A stretch of 64,000 nt of DNA from Patiria miniata (GCF_015706575.1 NW_024037074.1:14559334-14623333); one strand, 5' to 3'; positions 38,701-51,800 are shown, counted from the first letter of the stretch. The notes: a model not told the origin generated them from the sequence alone. Numbers and translations are program-made.

Positions 38701-39309
38701 CTGTGACATCCAGCGTTTTATTGCATTTCTGTTTTTAATTATAAATTCGTCTCTCTTTTCAGCACAAGGCGTTACATCATAACAATCTTTCGTAATTCTT
38801 AAAATAACCAAAGACGAAATAAACAACACGTTTACCAAAACAAAATAACAAAACAAAAACTACAGGATGGCAAAAGTAAATGCAAAGACTGTGGTTCTTA
38901 CCCAAACTACATTTTTAAAATTTCTTTCCACAAAGTAATACATTTGAAAAACAACCCTACTCCCTTGTTGAGTTACCCTAAGAATAAAACGTTATAAGAT
39001 CGGTTTAATAAAATGTAAAGTTTTTCTCGAGTAGTAAAAATAAAAATTGGGGTACATGAATCGAAAATCTTTTTTTTTCTTGGGGGGGGGGGGGGGGGTT
39101 AAAAACATGGGACCGCGGTAAAGGCTTGAAGAATAGGAAGTCCTTAAAATATGAAATATATGTGGACTGATTTTTACCGTCAGGTAACTCTCGTACATGC
39201 AAACGCCTCATTCCTGTGTGTTTTTAGTCCTTGAATTCAAATCCGTTGTTTCTTTTAGAGAGAAAAATATCTCTACGACTCCAAAAGCATCGAAGATGGA
39301 AACCCGTAG
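35770..39309 (+). CDS. Candidate secreted cysteine-rich peptide precursor 1
   Basis: Five exons: 35770-35851, 36360-36410, 36828-36892, 37830-37913 and 39259-39309, all with GT/AG borders and phases 1, 1, 0, 0, encoding 110 residues. Residues 1-27 are a signal peptide (MACSRLSYGILAVMMCLALI...). Exon 2 is a symmetric phase 1-1 exon carrying CDTCNNARCQEVC (spacing C-x2-C-x4-C-x3-C). Exon 3 supplies LGVVGKRTLP, in which GKR (49-51) is a typical dibasic cleavage site with a glycine amide donor. Exon 4 adds a second dibasic site (QKR, 68-70) and two more cysteines (75, 88). The last exon ends YDSKSIEDGNP and a stop. The layout suggests a hormone, neuropeptide or small secreted effector precursor, with a predicted N-terminal peptide of about 20 residues ending in Val-amide. 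I do not recognise the family. No transcript evidence is available; the model rests on five matching splice phases. Confidence 0.62.
37055..37300. repeat. Dispersed repeat, copy B, with ACTG microsatellite
   Basis: Contains GGTCCCAGAAGGCCA, (ACTG)n at 37128-37160, AGCCGGGCAGTGCTATCGAA, TAGG, GCCAATTGT and AAAAAGACTTCCAGTGAA. The same order of words is seen at 2975-3170 and 63690-63960. It lies in intron 3 of peptide precursor gene 1. Confidence 0.65.
38255..38325. repeat. AT-rich hairpin
   Basis: TTGTATCAT...TTTTACTGA on the left is repeated inverted as TCAGTAAAA...ATGATACAA, leaving a loop of about 9 bases. It lies in intron 4 of peptide precursor gene 1 and is perhaps a tiny transposon relic. 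Confidence 0.5.
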
Positions 39310-39566
39310 TCGAGTGCTACGTGTATCTCAGTGAAATGACAGTGTTTATTGTCAGTTTGATTGTCACCACTTTTTACAAATCAAATTAATTTTTTCTCAC
39401 ATTTATATCGAGTTATCTTCGCAAGTTGGCAAGTTGTGCATACATAACCATGCAATGAATATAGTACATCTCTGTTATTTTTTATGATGGAGTAACCTTG
39501 ACTGTCCAAAAAAATGTTTAAACAATGAAAGGAGTGCACATTAACATATATCCTACCTATTGTATT

Positions 39567-40572
39567 CAAGGGCGGATGCAGAACTCAATTTGTTTTGGGG
39601 GCCAAACAATGTTTGGTCCCCCAAAAAGTGGGTCCAAAAAATTACGGCGTGGGGTTCGGGGCCCGCTAAAGCCCCTGTCACACTTGTCCGAATCGTCACT
39701 CCGTTCATGTTCCGAGTAAAACATTGTGGATTCGGTGTTTAATCGGTTTGAACTGAACTCAAACGGGTTTCCCTCGGTTTTCCTCGGTTTTCCAACGCTA
39801 TATACTCGTGTACGTTCGGTGATGCACTGAGGAACTCGGAGAAATTATTGAACCTGTTTAGTCATTTCTCCGAATTGTCGCGGCAACCTCAATACGGACG
39901 GTATCCGGTATACACACGGAATATGCACGGAATGCACGGAATACACACTGTACTCATTCGTTGCCATTCGTTGCAATGCGGAATAGGTACGGAAGAGTAC
40001 GGAACAGGCCTCCGATTCCGATCGATAACCGTATGTATTCAGAGTTCATTCCGAACCCATACCATTGTAATGCCGATCAAAAAAAGGACGCACCGAATAT
40101 AAACGGAATGCTCGGAAAGCGGTCGGTCTTGAGATCAATGAGTTTATTAGGCATGTCCGGTGATGATCGGAGAGGTTCTGAATATAAACGGATTGCAATC
40201 GGAATAGCAACTTATTAGATCCGGAATAAGACCGGATTATGATCGGTGTATTTTCATTTCTGGCTGGTTTTTGACATTTCTCTCCGAACGTGTCCGAATT
40301 AATAATATTTCAGATCGGTTTATGAACGGAATTATAGATTCGGACAAGTGTGACAGGGGCTTAAAGGGCCGCTAAAAAGCCCCGAAATTTTTTGGTATTC
40401 TAGATTTCTGTGGTGCGATCTGAGGCAATTTCTGACCACTTTGATAAACTATTTTTGAGGACAAGATGGTGTCGTACGCAGAGCCTGCCTTTAAAAATTG
40501 GGTTCTTTTGGGGGTTTGGAGGGGGGGCGGGGCAATGGCCCCCGTTGGCTCCCCCCCCCCGATCCGCCCTTG
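39567..40572. mobile_element. TIR element CAAGGGCGGAT, complete, with nested insertion
   Basis: It starts CAAGGGCGGAT (39567) and ends ATCCGCCCTTG (40572), flanked by ATT on both sides (39564-39566 and 40573-40575). Only about 310 bp is its own sequence; the rest is a second element at 39670-40361. Related fragments occur at 14761-15270. No transposase. The superfamily is uncertain. Confidence 0.8.
39670..40361. mobile_element. PIF/Harbinger-like MITE nested in the CAAGGGCGGAT element
   Basis: A 25 bp perfect inverted repeat begins AGCCCCTGTCACACTTGTCC at 39670 and closes at 40361. It is flanked by TAA direct repeats (39667-39669 and 40362-40364), the TWA target duplication typical of PIF/Harbinger elements. 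The interior has no transposase but is strikingly dense in CGGAAT/ATTCCG words, spaced irregularly. The insertion is younger than its host element. Confidence 0.8.
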
Positions 40573-43500
40573 ATTACATCGAGTTCCCTTCTTGAATGAT
40601 CCTCCTTAGTGGGCGTTCGCCTACGAAGCCGCCTCCCCCGCGAAGCAGGCGAGGCAAACGACACCTCCTGACACAAAACATCCCCTCTCAAACAAAAGGC
40701 GGGGGAAGGAATTGTATAAACTGAATAGCTCTAATTTCGCATTCTTGTCGCTGTAATTTTGAAAAATTGTCGATTGTCAATCGATTCTGTATAATTCCTC
40801 CATACGACACCGAGTCCTCAACTTCTTAAAACATTGCCACTATTATTCAGAATACAAGTCAATACACTAACTGAGTATGTACAAATTCTACACTGCGCTG
40901 TAGCCAAAGAGGAGTATTCACCATTCTAAAGCTTCCGCCCTTGTATTATTTACCCACAAAAATCAAACGACTGACATATTTCCACAATAAATTTGAAGGA
41001 CGTAGTGCACTGATCCAATCAGATAAGCCAACTTGGAATCCAGCTTTGACCCTTCACCTTTCTTGGGATACAGTGAAGATAAAAAGACTACTTCCTTAAA
41101 AGCACAGAGCTTGACAATTCCTGCGTCTTAGCCTGTTAATTAAATTCATCGGGCATCGATTTTGTGGCTTTCCCTCGTGCAAACCCCTCCGTATCAATGT
41201 TGCTTGATTCACTCACAACCAGAGGCAGTTTGGACACCCCTTCTTCACTCCCCAAGCATCAGCTGCCGACAAATATCTCAGGCATCTTGCAAGACACTCA
41301 ATTTATATCAAGGCGCTGCATCTGCAACCTGCTGACCCGTGTATTGCACTATTGCTTGATAAGGAAAAAAACACATCCGCTAACTCAGTGTACACACAAA
41401 TTATGTTATACAATAGTGGGTAATTTCTTCCGTAAGGGTTTCAAATGCAATTGGAGGCATTCTCCAATGCAACACATTTTGTTGCCAGCTTCACTTCATC
41501 TTCAGCTTCGATATCATTTAGAAGCCTTGCGTGATGAAGTAAAAATGATATATTGTTTGTCCCCATATCATTATAATTTTATGTTCAGCAGCAAAACAAA
41601 ATCCCTAGTACGCATTCCGTGTATTTCTCACCAGGCATCTTTGAATGCACCTAGATTTTGAAGAAAAAAAAGGTCACAAAAAAGCGGGTTAACGCCATAA
41701 AAGAGACAATCGCTATTGATTTTTCAATGGGAAAAAACGAAACGAGTTGTAGTGTTGAATCAATTCAAGATGTATTGCTAAAATGAAACTGAAACGGATA
41801 TCCATAATATTGCTTTTCCTTTAACAGAACTTGTATGGCAAATTTGCTGGTCAGAAACACCCGTTCAAAAAAATTGGAACGGTAAACTTTTTTATTTGTA
41901 GAAAAACACTGTCTGAAATGAGATATATTAATAACATTGGCCTTCTTTTCTTCCATTGTGCCCTTGCCTACTTCATTTGACTCTGTTTTTTTTATTGGAT
42001 TTATAGTCTTTCTGTTTCCTTTTCCTCCTCCTCCTCCTCCCTCCTTAATTCTCCTCATATTTATTTCCTCCTGTTTTTGATTTTTCCTCTTTTGGGTTGT
42101 CACTTGCAGTTGGTGAGCAAGGCAGAGGATTATCTTCTCCATGACGAGTAGGAGGAAACGTGCTGAAAGCCTGCACGATGCACTGACGAATCAACTACAC
42201 CTTGCGTGCACACATCGACAATCTACTGATCAGAGAACGAATTTCTCGATTCGAAAACTCGTCTTGAATGGAAGGAAAAATCTTTCATTTGATTGAAAAA
42301 ATTATAGTTTCATTTACAACTCTATCAAAACGTCTTAACGGAATGTTGTTTCGGATTTAGGCATTTAGATTTTAGAATTTCGATCTATAGGTATTAGTCA
42401 AGATTCATGATTTTCAAAAGAGGTTTGATGTTTTGGATTGTAGATTCATGTAAACTTGTTCAGAAAAGATCCGACCCATACTTTGGGTGGTTTTAAATCT
42501 GATTAATGTATATTTTGCTAAGGTTTGTTTAAAGGTGCTCTACCCATACTCTGGAACATACTCGGTTTTTTTTTCTCCTCACGAATTGGTAGGATTTATC
42601 TAAAAATATTTTTTTGATTTTTCAACCCTCTGAAAATATGCTTTTATTTTTGATTGCTTTTACGCCCATATCGCAAAAATATGTGTCTGGATTATTATCA
42701 TGCCGAATATAATATGAAATGTGTAAAGCACTAAGTCCGCAATTAAACGTTGTTGGATGAGATTGCTAGATGTCTTATTTAAAAATTAAAAATAAATAAC
42801 TTTTGGTTTGCTTGGAAAAAAAGACAATTAAACAGACATCTATCCACGGAAGAGCAACGTTAAAACAACTTTTGAGTTATAAGGTGGATTAAGTCTCAAG
42901 CTTATCTTTCCGTTTTAACATTGTGTTTTGCTAATATTGCTAAAACTAAAGTGCCTTTGTGAATTATGTACAATACAACATGCACAGAAAATATAGATTT
43001 CTGCACACACACAAATTGTGGCCTGTCTGTGGTGAATAATAGACTATATAGTTCGAACGAACAACAAGCAAGAATTCCTGAATTTCTTTTGTTCGTGTAA
43101 ATTATTTATTTTGTTCTTTGACATCATTTTCAAATTCAATGAATTCATTAGTGCGAAGAGCTGCATGGTCACACGTTGTCATGATAGATATTAATTTACA
43201 GTAATTTATATTATAAACTGAACTATTGACACGATTGAGGCTCCAACAAGTGTGGCGGCCTGATGATTGGTATGGTTCACTGCGCCGCAATGGTTACACA
43301 GGTCGATTGCAATTATCAAAATAACGATTCGACACAGTCATATCGAGCTAAAGTATTTTTTAACCTTCGTTCTTTTATTGCCTTAAAAAAATAATATTTT
43401 AACAAAAATACGAAATCATCACACAATGAGAAGTGTCCCTATTTGGTTGGTGCCAGACTTTAAAACATGGAGGGGGGTGCATGGCAAGGGAGGGGCAAAG

Positions 43501-43871
43501 AGATAATTTGGGTGGGCAACAAAGAAAAGTCACCAGCCGTGGGAAAAAAACCCGAAAATCGGGGGAGCCTAATTGGTAAATCACCCATTAATGGGCGATT
43601 TGTACACGATATAATTTTTTTCAACTATTTTGTTTACTTTCTAAATAAACATAATAACATATAAATGTAAAAACTTACATGTTCTGGCAAAATATCGTAA
43701 TCATGTGATCAATTTCATCTCATGACTGGAACAAACTTTACAACAGAAACCTCAGCACAAGCAGAAAATCATTAGTTTCTTTATCATGAACAGTTTAAAG
43801 CTGATGGTATTTCTGTTTGCCTAAATTCTTATTAAACTTTTTATCAAAACAATTATTGACGAGGTGTATTG

Positions 43872-43908
43872 ACGGGGGATACCCCGAGCGGATCCGCTTA
43901 TCCCCCGT
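43872..43908. repeat. GC-rich hairpin with nested palindrome
   Basis: The stem ACGGGGGATA pairs with TATCCCCCGT, enclosing CCCCG and the 12 bp palindrome AGCGGATCCGCT. The word CGGATCCGCT repeats again directly after the stem (43910-43919). Confidence 0.8.
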
Positions 43909-46410
43909 CCGGATCCGCTAATGTGGATGCATGACAGTTGATATACATGCCAAACATTGAGAACAACAGAAGTGTGCAAATGTTTCGATTTGACTTTCGA
44001 ACCTTAATGAGCCTGACATCGTCATAATCAGGCTGATACAAAGTGCATGTCGTTGTTTTATAATGCGTCAATGGACTTTTCTCATGAGCATTAATTATCT
44101 GACTAAAATACACGTCCAACTAACTAAAAAAATGATGTCACAGGGTTTCCGTCATTATTTTGTTTACTGTATGCCAAAATGAATCATCGAACCGAGACAA
44201 TTATTGGCTTTAATTATGTGTTGTCCTATATTTTTTTCTCGTGAGGCTCCCGTAATGGCTCTAGATCTCCCGAGATCTCGAGAGTTTCCATCGATTCTTT
44301 ACCAAATCTCGACACTCGATCCACTGCCTAGTTAAATCAATTCTGTCCATTTGGGTTTCCAAATGAAATAACATCAGTGCACTGCCAGCCTAGTCCGCGG
44401 TAGCTTTGGTTTAGGATTACTCGTAGAATATCGCATAACCATCAATGATAAGACGGGAAATCCAACCTGACACCTGAGGGCGGGCTATAGCCTAGAGGGG
44501 GTTCAACAGATCAATAATAAACAGAAAATTGCTCTGTGTTGTCCATGATGGGACGTATGCGGATTACAACCGCTCGAGAAACTTAAGCATTGCTAAGTAC
44601 TTGTCTCATTGCAGTCCCCTCTGAAGATTGAATGAAAAATCGTTACAAGACCAACGTTCCCCCGCACCTTGTGAATCAAAAACGAAGGGAGAGAATTCAA
44701 CAATAAAAAAATCTTTATTTATTTAAATTGATGCAGGCGTCCGTGTTGAAAATGATAGCGCGCGTGACGTAGCTGAAGACTCCAGAGGAAAACCTACTCA
44801 AAAAGTAACGAGTGAGGGCGGTATGTACACTCACTGATTTTGCACTGGAGATCATTTCGTGGAATTTTTGGCAGGAAATTATGATTTGCCTCATGACAGG
44901 ACAGTAGCCCTTTGGTTCATTATACGCTATTGGATCCATGTGCGCTTTTCTATGGGCTCCGCGCACAAGTACCCCCTCAACGATAACAAAGTGAAAGTTG
45001 GCGGAGACTACTCGGAGGGTCAATGGAACGCATTGCCGACGACACCTGAAGCTCATCCGAAGACGCCATGGCTTGTGCACATTCAGAATAAAATAAAATG
45101 TGATGCGTACAATGACAAGTACGCGCACGTCGCACGAGATGTGTCTCGTCAATGGCGCTCTCGAATTAGGTTTTTTTTTTCAACCTCGTCCCAGGGCTTA
45201 CCTTATTTTCAACCTCGTTTCCAATAGTAAGCGACGGGATGGGCAGTTGCTTCCTGTATCCTGATTCGATAGCGCAATTAGAAGATTTATATCGTGAACT
45301 TGGTGTTCAAATTTCCTACGTGTATTACGTGTTTTCACGTTCTTTGTTGTTATTACATCCACACCTTCGCAAAAATAATCCTTTTATTTCCAATTTGCTC
45401 ATATTAATATGAAATGTGATACTGCATATTGGCATGATAAGATTGCAACATTTTAACTTAACAAAAAAACCGCGACAAATTGAAAGGTTTTTTTGTACCC
45501 AGACACCTCATACAACAAACAAACGCTGATGTAAAGCACAGTCAGGAACCAGACTGTTCCTCATTGGCTACGACACCCCGGGAACGAGGTTGACAAAGAT
45601 TTAATAACAAAAAGGCGTTCTTTAAAGAGAAGAAGTGACGTCATTATGTCACAGGTTTTATCAGAAGGGTCGAAGGACAGTGAGTAGGCATTTAGCATGG
45701 CTGCATCACCCAGTACGCTATTAGCATTACCTTTGACATAACTGTGACTCCATACCGTTTCAAAAAGGGTGTGGCGTTTAGAAACGTAGTCAATCAAAGA
45801 TATTAGTTACATTACCAAAAATGCCAGTCCGTCAATAGTGGTCATACTTTATTCAATAAATCAACAGATACTTTAATAATATGCGCAACAGAAGTAAAGT
45901 CACAATAGCATTTCGATAATCGTCTTAAGATAGGCTCATTTAGTGTTCAATCATTGAAAATGTGAGTCTATAATATCTAGGCACGCATATGATATGAGGG
46001 CGCCCTCATAAACGATCGAAGCGTTATTGTTAAACCCTTACCCTGTTTTATACCAAAAACCACGAGGCGTATGAAACCATGATTTTTTGACGATGACTAT
46101 TTCAGAGGCATTCGAAAAGCCGAGCCTTAGGCATACGAACACACCAAAGACTTGGTTTACATCTACTTTTTAAATCACGAAAATTCGTTAACAACTACTG
46201 AATAGCGCCCTCTATCATCAATTCAAGAAACACTTGTTCAAGCTACTAGCTCGTACCTATACCACCAATCATAGGGCAATGGTGACGAGCTCGTCATTTT
46301 GAGGTCTCCCATTAGATATATATATTTTTATCTTAAACTTTGACTCGGATTCAGCACTTTAGCGTGTCTATGGATTTACATGGCTGTGGTGGTTTGCTGC
46401 CCATAATGCT

Positions 46411-46559
46411 CAGTAGCGGATCGGGGAGGGGGAGGGGGGTTGGCGCACCCCCCCCCCCCCCCTGCAGCCGCTGACTAATGTTATGATACTTGTAAAATTT
46501 GGCCAAATAATAAACGGATTGAAAATTGACCCCCCGGAAATCTAGATCCTCCCTGACTG
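46411..46559. mobile_element. Short TIR element (CAGTAGCGGATC family), copy 2
   Basis: Starts CAGTAGCGGATC, G run, C run, GCAGCCGCTGACTAA, and ends AGATCCTCCCTGACTG. It is a shorter relative of the element at 10227-10511 with the same order of parts. Confidence 0.5.
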
Positions 46560-48539
46560 CTGCAAAGTTACGTTTCCGCCGCAATATTTTGTAATTATAG
46601 TGATTTATAGCCGCCACCATGGGGCAATGGGCATTACATTGGAGAAACTAAAATCACGACTGCACATTGACGCGTGTATTTTGGTGAGGGCAAGGTACAT
46701 TAAGACACTGCGGTGAGTTCCGTTTTCTGTGCACAGTAATGTCACTTCTCTGAATACAATTACATCAGACTAAAAGCTAAACTATATAAGTCATATTATT
46801 ATAATTCCTATCTGTAGAAGTCTTCAAAGCCATGTTATAAAGTCAATGTCCAAGACAGTCCAGACACTAGACAATATTATATCAATATATAATGGCTGCC
46901 TGATAGCCGTCCTATGACGCATGCGATTTGAAAAGTGATTAGGTTGTTCGATTAATAGGTTTAATGTGCTTAATATCAATATAATGCTGTCATACTACAT
47001 GGCACATAAGCATTCAAAGATTTACATCACAATTTGACAATAGTCACATTATCTACATAATAAGTCTACACTTATACAGAAATAACTTCGATTTGTTTTC
47101 GGCATAAAGTAGCAATAAAAGCGGAGCACGTCGTCCAATACAGTCTTCGTCTTGAAATATCTATTACACATCCATAAAATAACACTGGACATCTGAAGAA
47201 TTGGTAGTAATGCAAAATCTTTATGTTACCTATAACAGAATAATTCTCAGTAATTTGATAACACGTGACGTCAATGTTTTGCTGTTGTCAACTGGAGTTA
47301 CTATATTTTTTTCAATGGCGGCGTCCTTCGTCTTCACGTCATGAATGACGATTTGTGACGTCGTTAAGCTTTCTAAAATGCATTGCGTTTATGCTACATG
47401 CTAAAAATTTTATATCATATTTTAAACGTGAAGAATAATAATGTGATTGACAGTACATGCAATAAGAGCTTTATAATTTTTTTAAAATTAAATTCAGACA
47501 TCTTTTCTTTACTTTGTAGAGTCTCATTCAAACGAATTTCTATCGAAAAAGACCAAAATAGTAAATTATATGAAGCCCTTCTATAAACGAGTCAGCTTTC
47601 AAATTACCTTACAATGAATTTATAGGCGTAAACAGAATTGATTGTCATTTCTTGTTGGTAAAATTTTTCAACAAAGTCAAGTTGTTCATGAGCAGTCTTT
47701 GTCATCACCTGTGATAAAACTTCACACATATTGTAACTCTAAACAACAGTGTTCTTTCATTTCATTTTTCAAAAATAAAATCCCAAATTAAAGTAAAACA
47801 CATTAGCGTCATAGTCTGCTTGGCCACTCGTCTTGTGATTTCACATTAATAATTTTGACGTTGTAGTCATTTCTGATAGTTTCCAAAAAGTAATTTCATT
47901 GCTTAATTCGTTAATTATTTAAGTTGTTATGCTTAAACCATAAAAGTTCAAGTTTCAAATTGATAATTGCAACTGTGTGAGTTTATTGTCTCCGTGAGGA
48001 AAAACGTGGGTCCTCTCTCCTTGCTGTTCCCATTGCATCAAGAATTGTTCTATCGGTTCATGCTCAAGACCAGCTCTAAAACCTGAAGATATAAAATAAG
48101 AGACATCTTAATTTAAAAAGTCACAGTGTTTTTTTTTTAATTTCCCTATCTTATTAACCTTAATTTCATTAATTAGCTTCAAAGTATTATTTTGTTACTG
48201 GTGGTACTTACCTTCATTCTTTTTCTTTAGTTAAATATGACTTTATTGCACTTATATTATCCCACTTTGTATTTAATGAATGAAAGGTTTGCGGAAACAC
48301 CATGTGGGAATAATTTCTCAAACTAAGAGAATGGTTCTGAAAAGAACTACAGGTATAAACTCTGATTCTTTGTATTGGTTTATTGGAGAAAATATATTTC
48401 TACTGAATTGCATGTTTAAAGAAAGGTTGTAAAACAAAATGCACTTATATAAAGAACGCACTTCTACACATCCGCATTTTCCACTGCTTATGGACGCTAT
48501 TAAGGCAATTGTTTATTTGTTTCTTTCTTCTCTTTTTTC

Positions 48540-48766
48540 TTTTTCAAGCAAAGGCTAGGGCCCTCTGTCTTTTTGCTTCTTCGGTGTTCAACTGCGTATC
48601 TAGTCAAGGAACCATTTTGTGGGCCTTTAATGTCCAGACCAAAGGTGGAATCCAAACTTTGGCTTCAAATAATTCGGTTGATGTAATTATAGCAGAAAAT
48701 GAACCCATGCATATTGATCCGGAGGCCCCCCCCCCCGTCATGTACCACGTAGTGGTGCAGATGTAA
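48540..48766 (+). pseudogene. Possible DNase I-like relic
   Basis: An open frame without ATG reads a hydrophobic stretch (LCLFASSVFNCVSSQG), then TILWAFNVQT, DVIIAENE and YHVVV. In the DNase I genes of this window the signal peptide is followed by [10 protein letters not shown] (gene B), then the D..+.QE core and, in known DNases, a YHYVV strand, so the order agrees. The spacing is shorter, no intron separates the parts where genes A and B have one, and the frame crosses a C homopolymer near 48727-48737. It may be a decayed intronless copy or chance similarity. Confidence 0.25.
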
Positions 48767-48855
48767 TTTTTACTGACAAGAGCGATGTACGCCTATTGTG
48801 TAAGGACGTCATTACAGTTGTATTCATTTAACAACGTTTTTGAACATTATAACCA

Positions 48856-51800
48856 TTAGGAAGTAACGTGCGGTGGATAAGGAGGGTTGTGAATCACCTC
48901 GAAAACTTGCTCTTGTAGGTCATGAGGCAGGCTGCCGATCACTGCATCCAGATAGCACTCTTTCGTCATCAGTCCTCTCTGAAGGAAAGTAGGTGAAAAT
49001 AGCCAGTTCGTTACAGGACTTTGTAGCCTAATTACACTGTTTAATGACACCGCGGTAGCTTTTTGTAAGGAGAAAACTTGCACAACGTTTAGCAGACAAG
49101 GGCCCGTAATTTGCCAAGAACGATAATGTGCTTAGCAAAAATAAGTTGCCATCCAATCGTGCTTGTGACTTCTCGGCTGGCAGCATTTCTGCTAAATAGC
49201 TCCACGGGATTGGGCCATCTCAGCTCTAAGCAGCTCATTACTGCCCGATTCTTGTCCTAAACATCAAATCCAAGATCTTTACGTGTCCAACTTTAAAGCA
49301 GATGCATTTTGAACTCGGCTGAGCGATATAGCTAGTAATTTGCAACACTGTTTAAATAATGATTTGTATAACAAAGAAACAACATCATTACGTCATTCAA
49401 GTTGTTTGAATCCCTGTCGTCTCTCCATGCATTGTTTTCTGTCCTCTTGCCGACTAAAGACAAAGAAAGAATGACAAAAAAAGCAACCATAAAGTGGTGA
49501 TGAGTCCTCCAATAAAGTTTAGTAACACAATAATCTAATTGCTTAACAATGCTGAAAGAAAGTGTTATTTTTTTTGTATCACTCCAGCACAAGTTGTTGA
49601 CTGATGATCGTTACTTTATGTGATAGGCCAATGAATGAATGAAGTATATACATCAGTCTGTAGTCATCACTAAATACCATTCTGTACAGTATGGTAAAAT
49701 AGAAACGAAACGTTTGAGGCAAGACATAAAGTTTCAATGTTACGCTTTTATATAAAATGTTTGAGGATGTTTATTCACAATCGGATAAAGAAGAATTAAG
49801 AGAAATCGCAAACTTTCTGGACGTTTGCTCAATTGTCACATTTGTGACCAAATAACCAAAAGTAGCTTTTAGTGGAAATCGGTAGGTGAACTAGTTTGAG
49901 ATATTGCTCATCCATCCAAGAAGATGTACCGCGCCTACTCTATAGTGGCTTTCTTCTCCACGGGAGTAATAACATCGTCAGAGTCCTGGCCTCGGATATC
50001 CAACCTGATGCGCGCCCTGTCCAACTTGAAAGCTCACTAATTAAATGATTGAAAGTACATGGTAGAGGCATTGAGTCAGCCACCCTAAACGCTTGTAATT
50101 TGTGATTCGATTCCCATTTCCGGGCCGCACTGCATTACCAGAAAACCATAATGATAGAACCGAGTGATGCCTGTTTTCTTCTTTACAAATCACACTGCTA
50201 ATGTTAAGTGATGAAGACTTTCCGCACGCTATATGCGTACTGGCGGCAGCATGACGAAGTAGGCTTGGCTCTTTAGATTTTTTAAAGTGTAAATTGGGTT
50301 CACTAGGGGGAAAAGACATTATACATTTACTGGCCATGTACTGAGAAGATAAGATTTGATGCGGAAAGTTAGATGTTCGTATGGCTTATGTCAATGTATT
50401 GGAGTCAAATACGAGTCATTTGAACGAAAAACCACGGTTCCTTTTAATAAATAGTTTACTTTTTAGTATGAAATGTTACCATCAAAATTTACGATCCACT
50501 GATTGCAAATTTATCTTCGGCAAGTTTTGACGAGAAATGAAAAGGTCGAGGTTGTTTTACCAACACTCTAAAGTCAACGCTACAAACCAAAGTGATTGAA
50601 CAAGATAAGTGTAGCTAACTAGTTACCAATAGTTAACTCAAGCTCTCGAGCTCTGAATTGAAATGTGGTTGCATCTAGAGGAGATCGCTGATGGTTTTAG
50701 CTTTCTAATTTGTACAACCATGATCTCAAATGCTCGGGCAAGTTTGATTTTTTCTATTCACATGACTACATTTTCAAAAAGTGTACATCCAGCGTACGCA
50801 CACCTATATTTTGTATATTAAAATTAGATCTGGGTCTTTAAAGAAAAGTTAGTTTTAGGCATTAATAGGCCTACAGATGGAATAAGGCAGGCCTGCACTA
50901 TTTATGCAGAGGGAAACGCAGAGGTCGCGATCCGATCGATAACTTCATGCTTATTAAACAGCTGATGTGATTGGCTATTGCTTCATCAAGTTCATGGACG
51001 CACTTCAAACAGTGTGATTGGTTTATGATGCCTCATTTCATTTGTCCTTGGCCAATCAGATAATCATTCCATTCGCTTCTATTCTCCCGTCTACTTTAAA
51101 ACACCCGACAAGAAATGTCAAATGTCATGTGGGGGGTCATTTCCTATAAACATGACAGCGAGGCAGCTTTTTGTTGGTGAGATGATGCGTGTTACTACTA
51201 TAGAGCCTGAAAGTTGACCCCTGGTGGCGTGCTTCCAGAATTTCTCGAATGGGAAAGTAGCGGAAAAAAGTGGGAGTTTTAAAAACAGTTTTAGTACATT
51301 GATTTCTTATGAAAATCACCCTGGGAAAAGGCCTTTGTAAAATTGTTACTTGCATCTCAATCCATGGAAACTGAAAAATCGCATGACGTGAAAGAGAAAT
51401 ATCGTGCCAAAAACTGACCTCCAACTTCTAAAATACATGTGGACTATTGGAACTCGGTGCACTTGTACAGAGATGAAATTTTTTAGTCATTGGGTAAAAA
51501 CTGAAACTTAAATAGGAGACTAACATGTCTTTTGGGACACACTTTTTTTTTAATAACATTGAAGGACTAATTGACATTTGCAAACAAATCTAAAATGACC
51601 GTTGATAAGAACTGTATTCAAGCAAGCCTGACTAAATCTAGAGTCCATCGGATGTACGTACGTACATCTTCGTGTCGTTATCATTTTCGTTCTTACGCAA
51701 GTACGCGATATGAAAACAAACGTAAACGAACAAAGAGACCTATAGGTACGAAAATCCGGATTTGAAAGGTTGTAAGAAAATTCGTTTTTACCCATCTCCA

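Larger units (their letters stand above)
39310..48855. other. Intergenic region between the two convergent peptide genes
   Basis: Apart from transposons (39567-40572, 46411-46559), I see no confident gene. Observations: a strong polypyrimidine tract and acceptor at 42000-42105, followed by a 13-codon open frame ending at the TAG at 42150 (ends AEDYLLHDE); a GC-richer block with overlapping ORFs on both strands at 44715-45227, with no recognisable domain; a 37 bp hairpin at 43872-43908; and a DNase-like ORF at 48540-48766 listed separately. Confidence 0.45.

Noticed and set aside
41164-41661. 165-codon plus-strand ORF
   Set aside because: Longest ORF outside the array, but no domain, no signal peptide and no splice context; this length is within chance for AT-rich DNA of this size.
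44715-45227. Overlapping 145- and 122-codon ORFs on opposite strands
   Set aside because: Locally higher GC keeps several frames open; neither product resembles a known family and the plus ORF has no ATG start.
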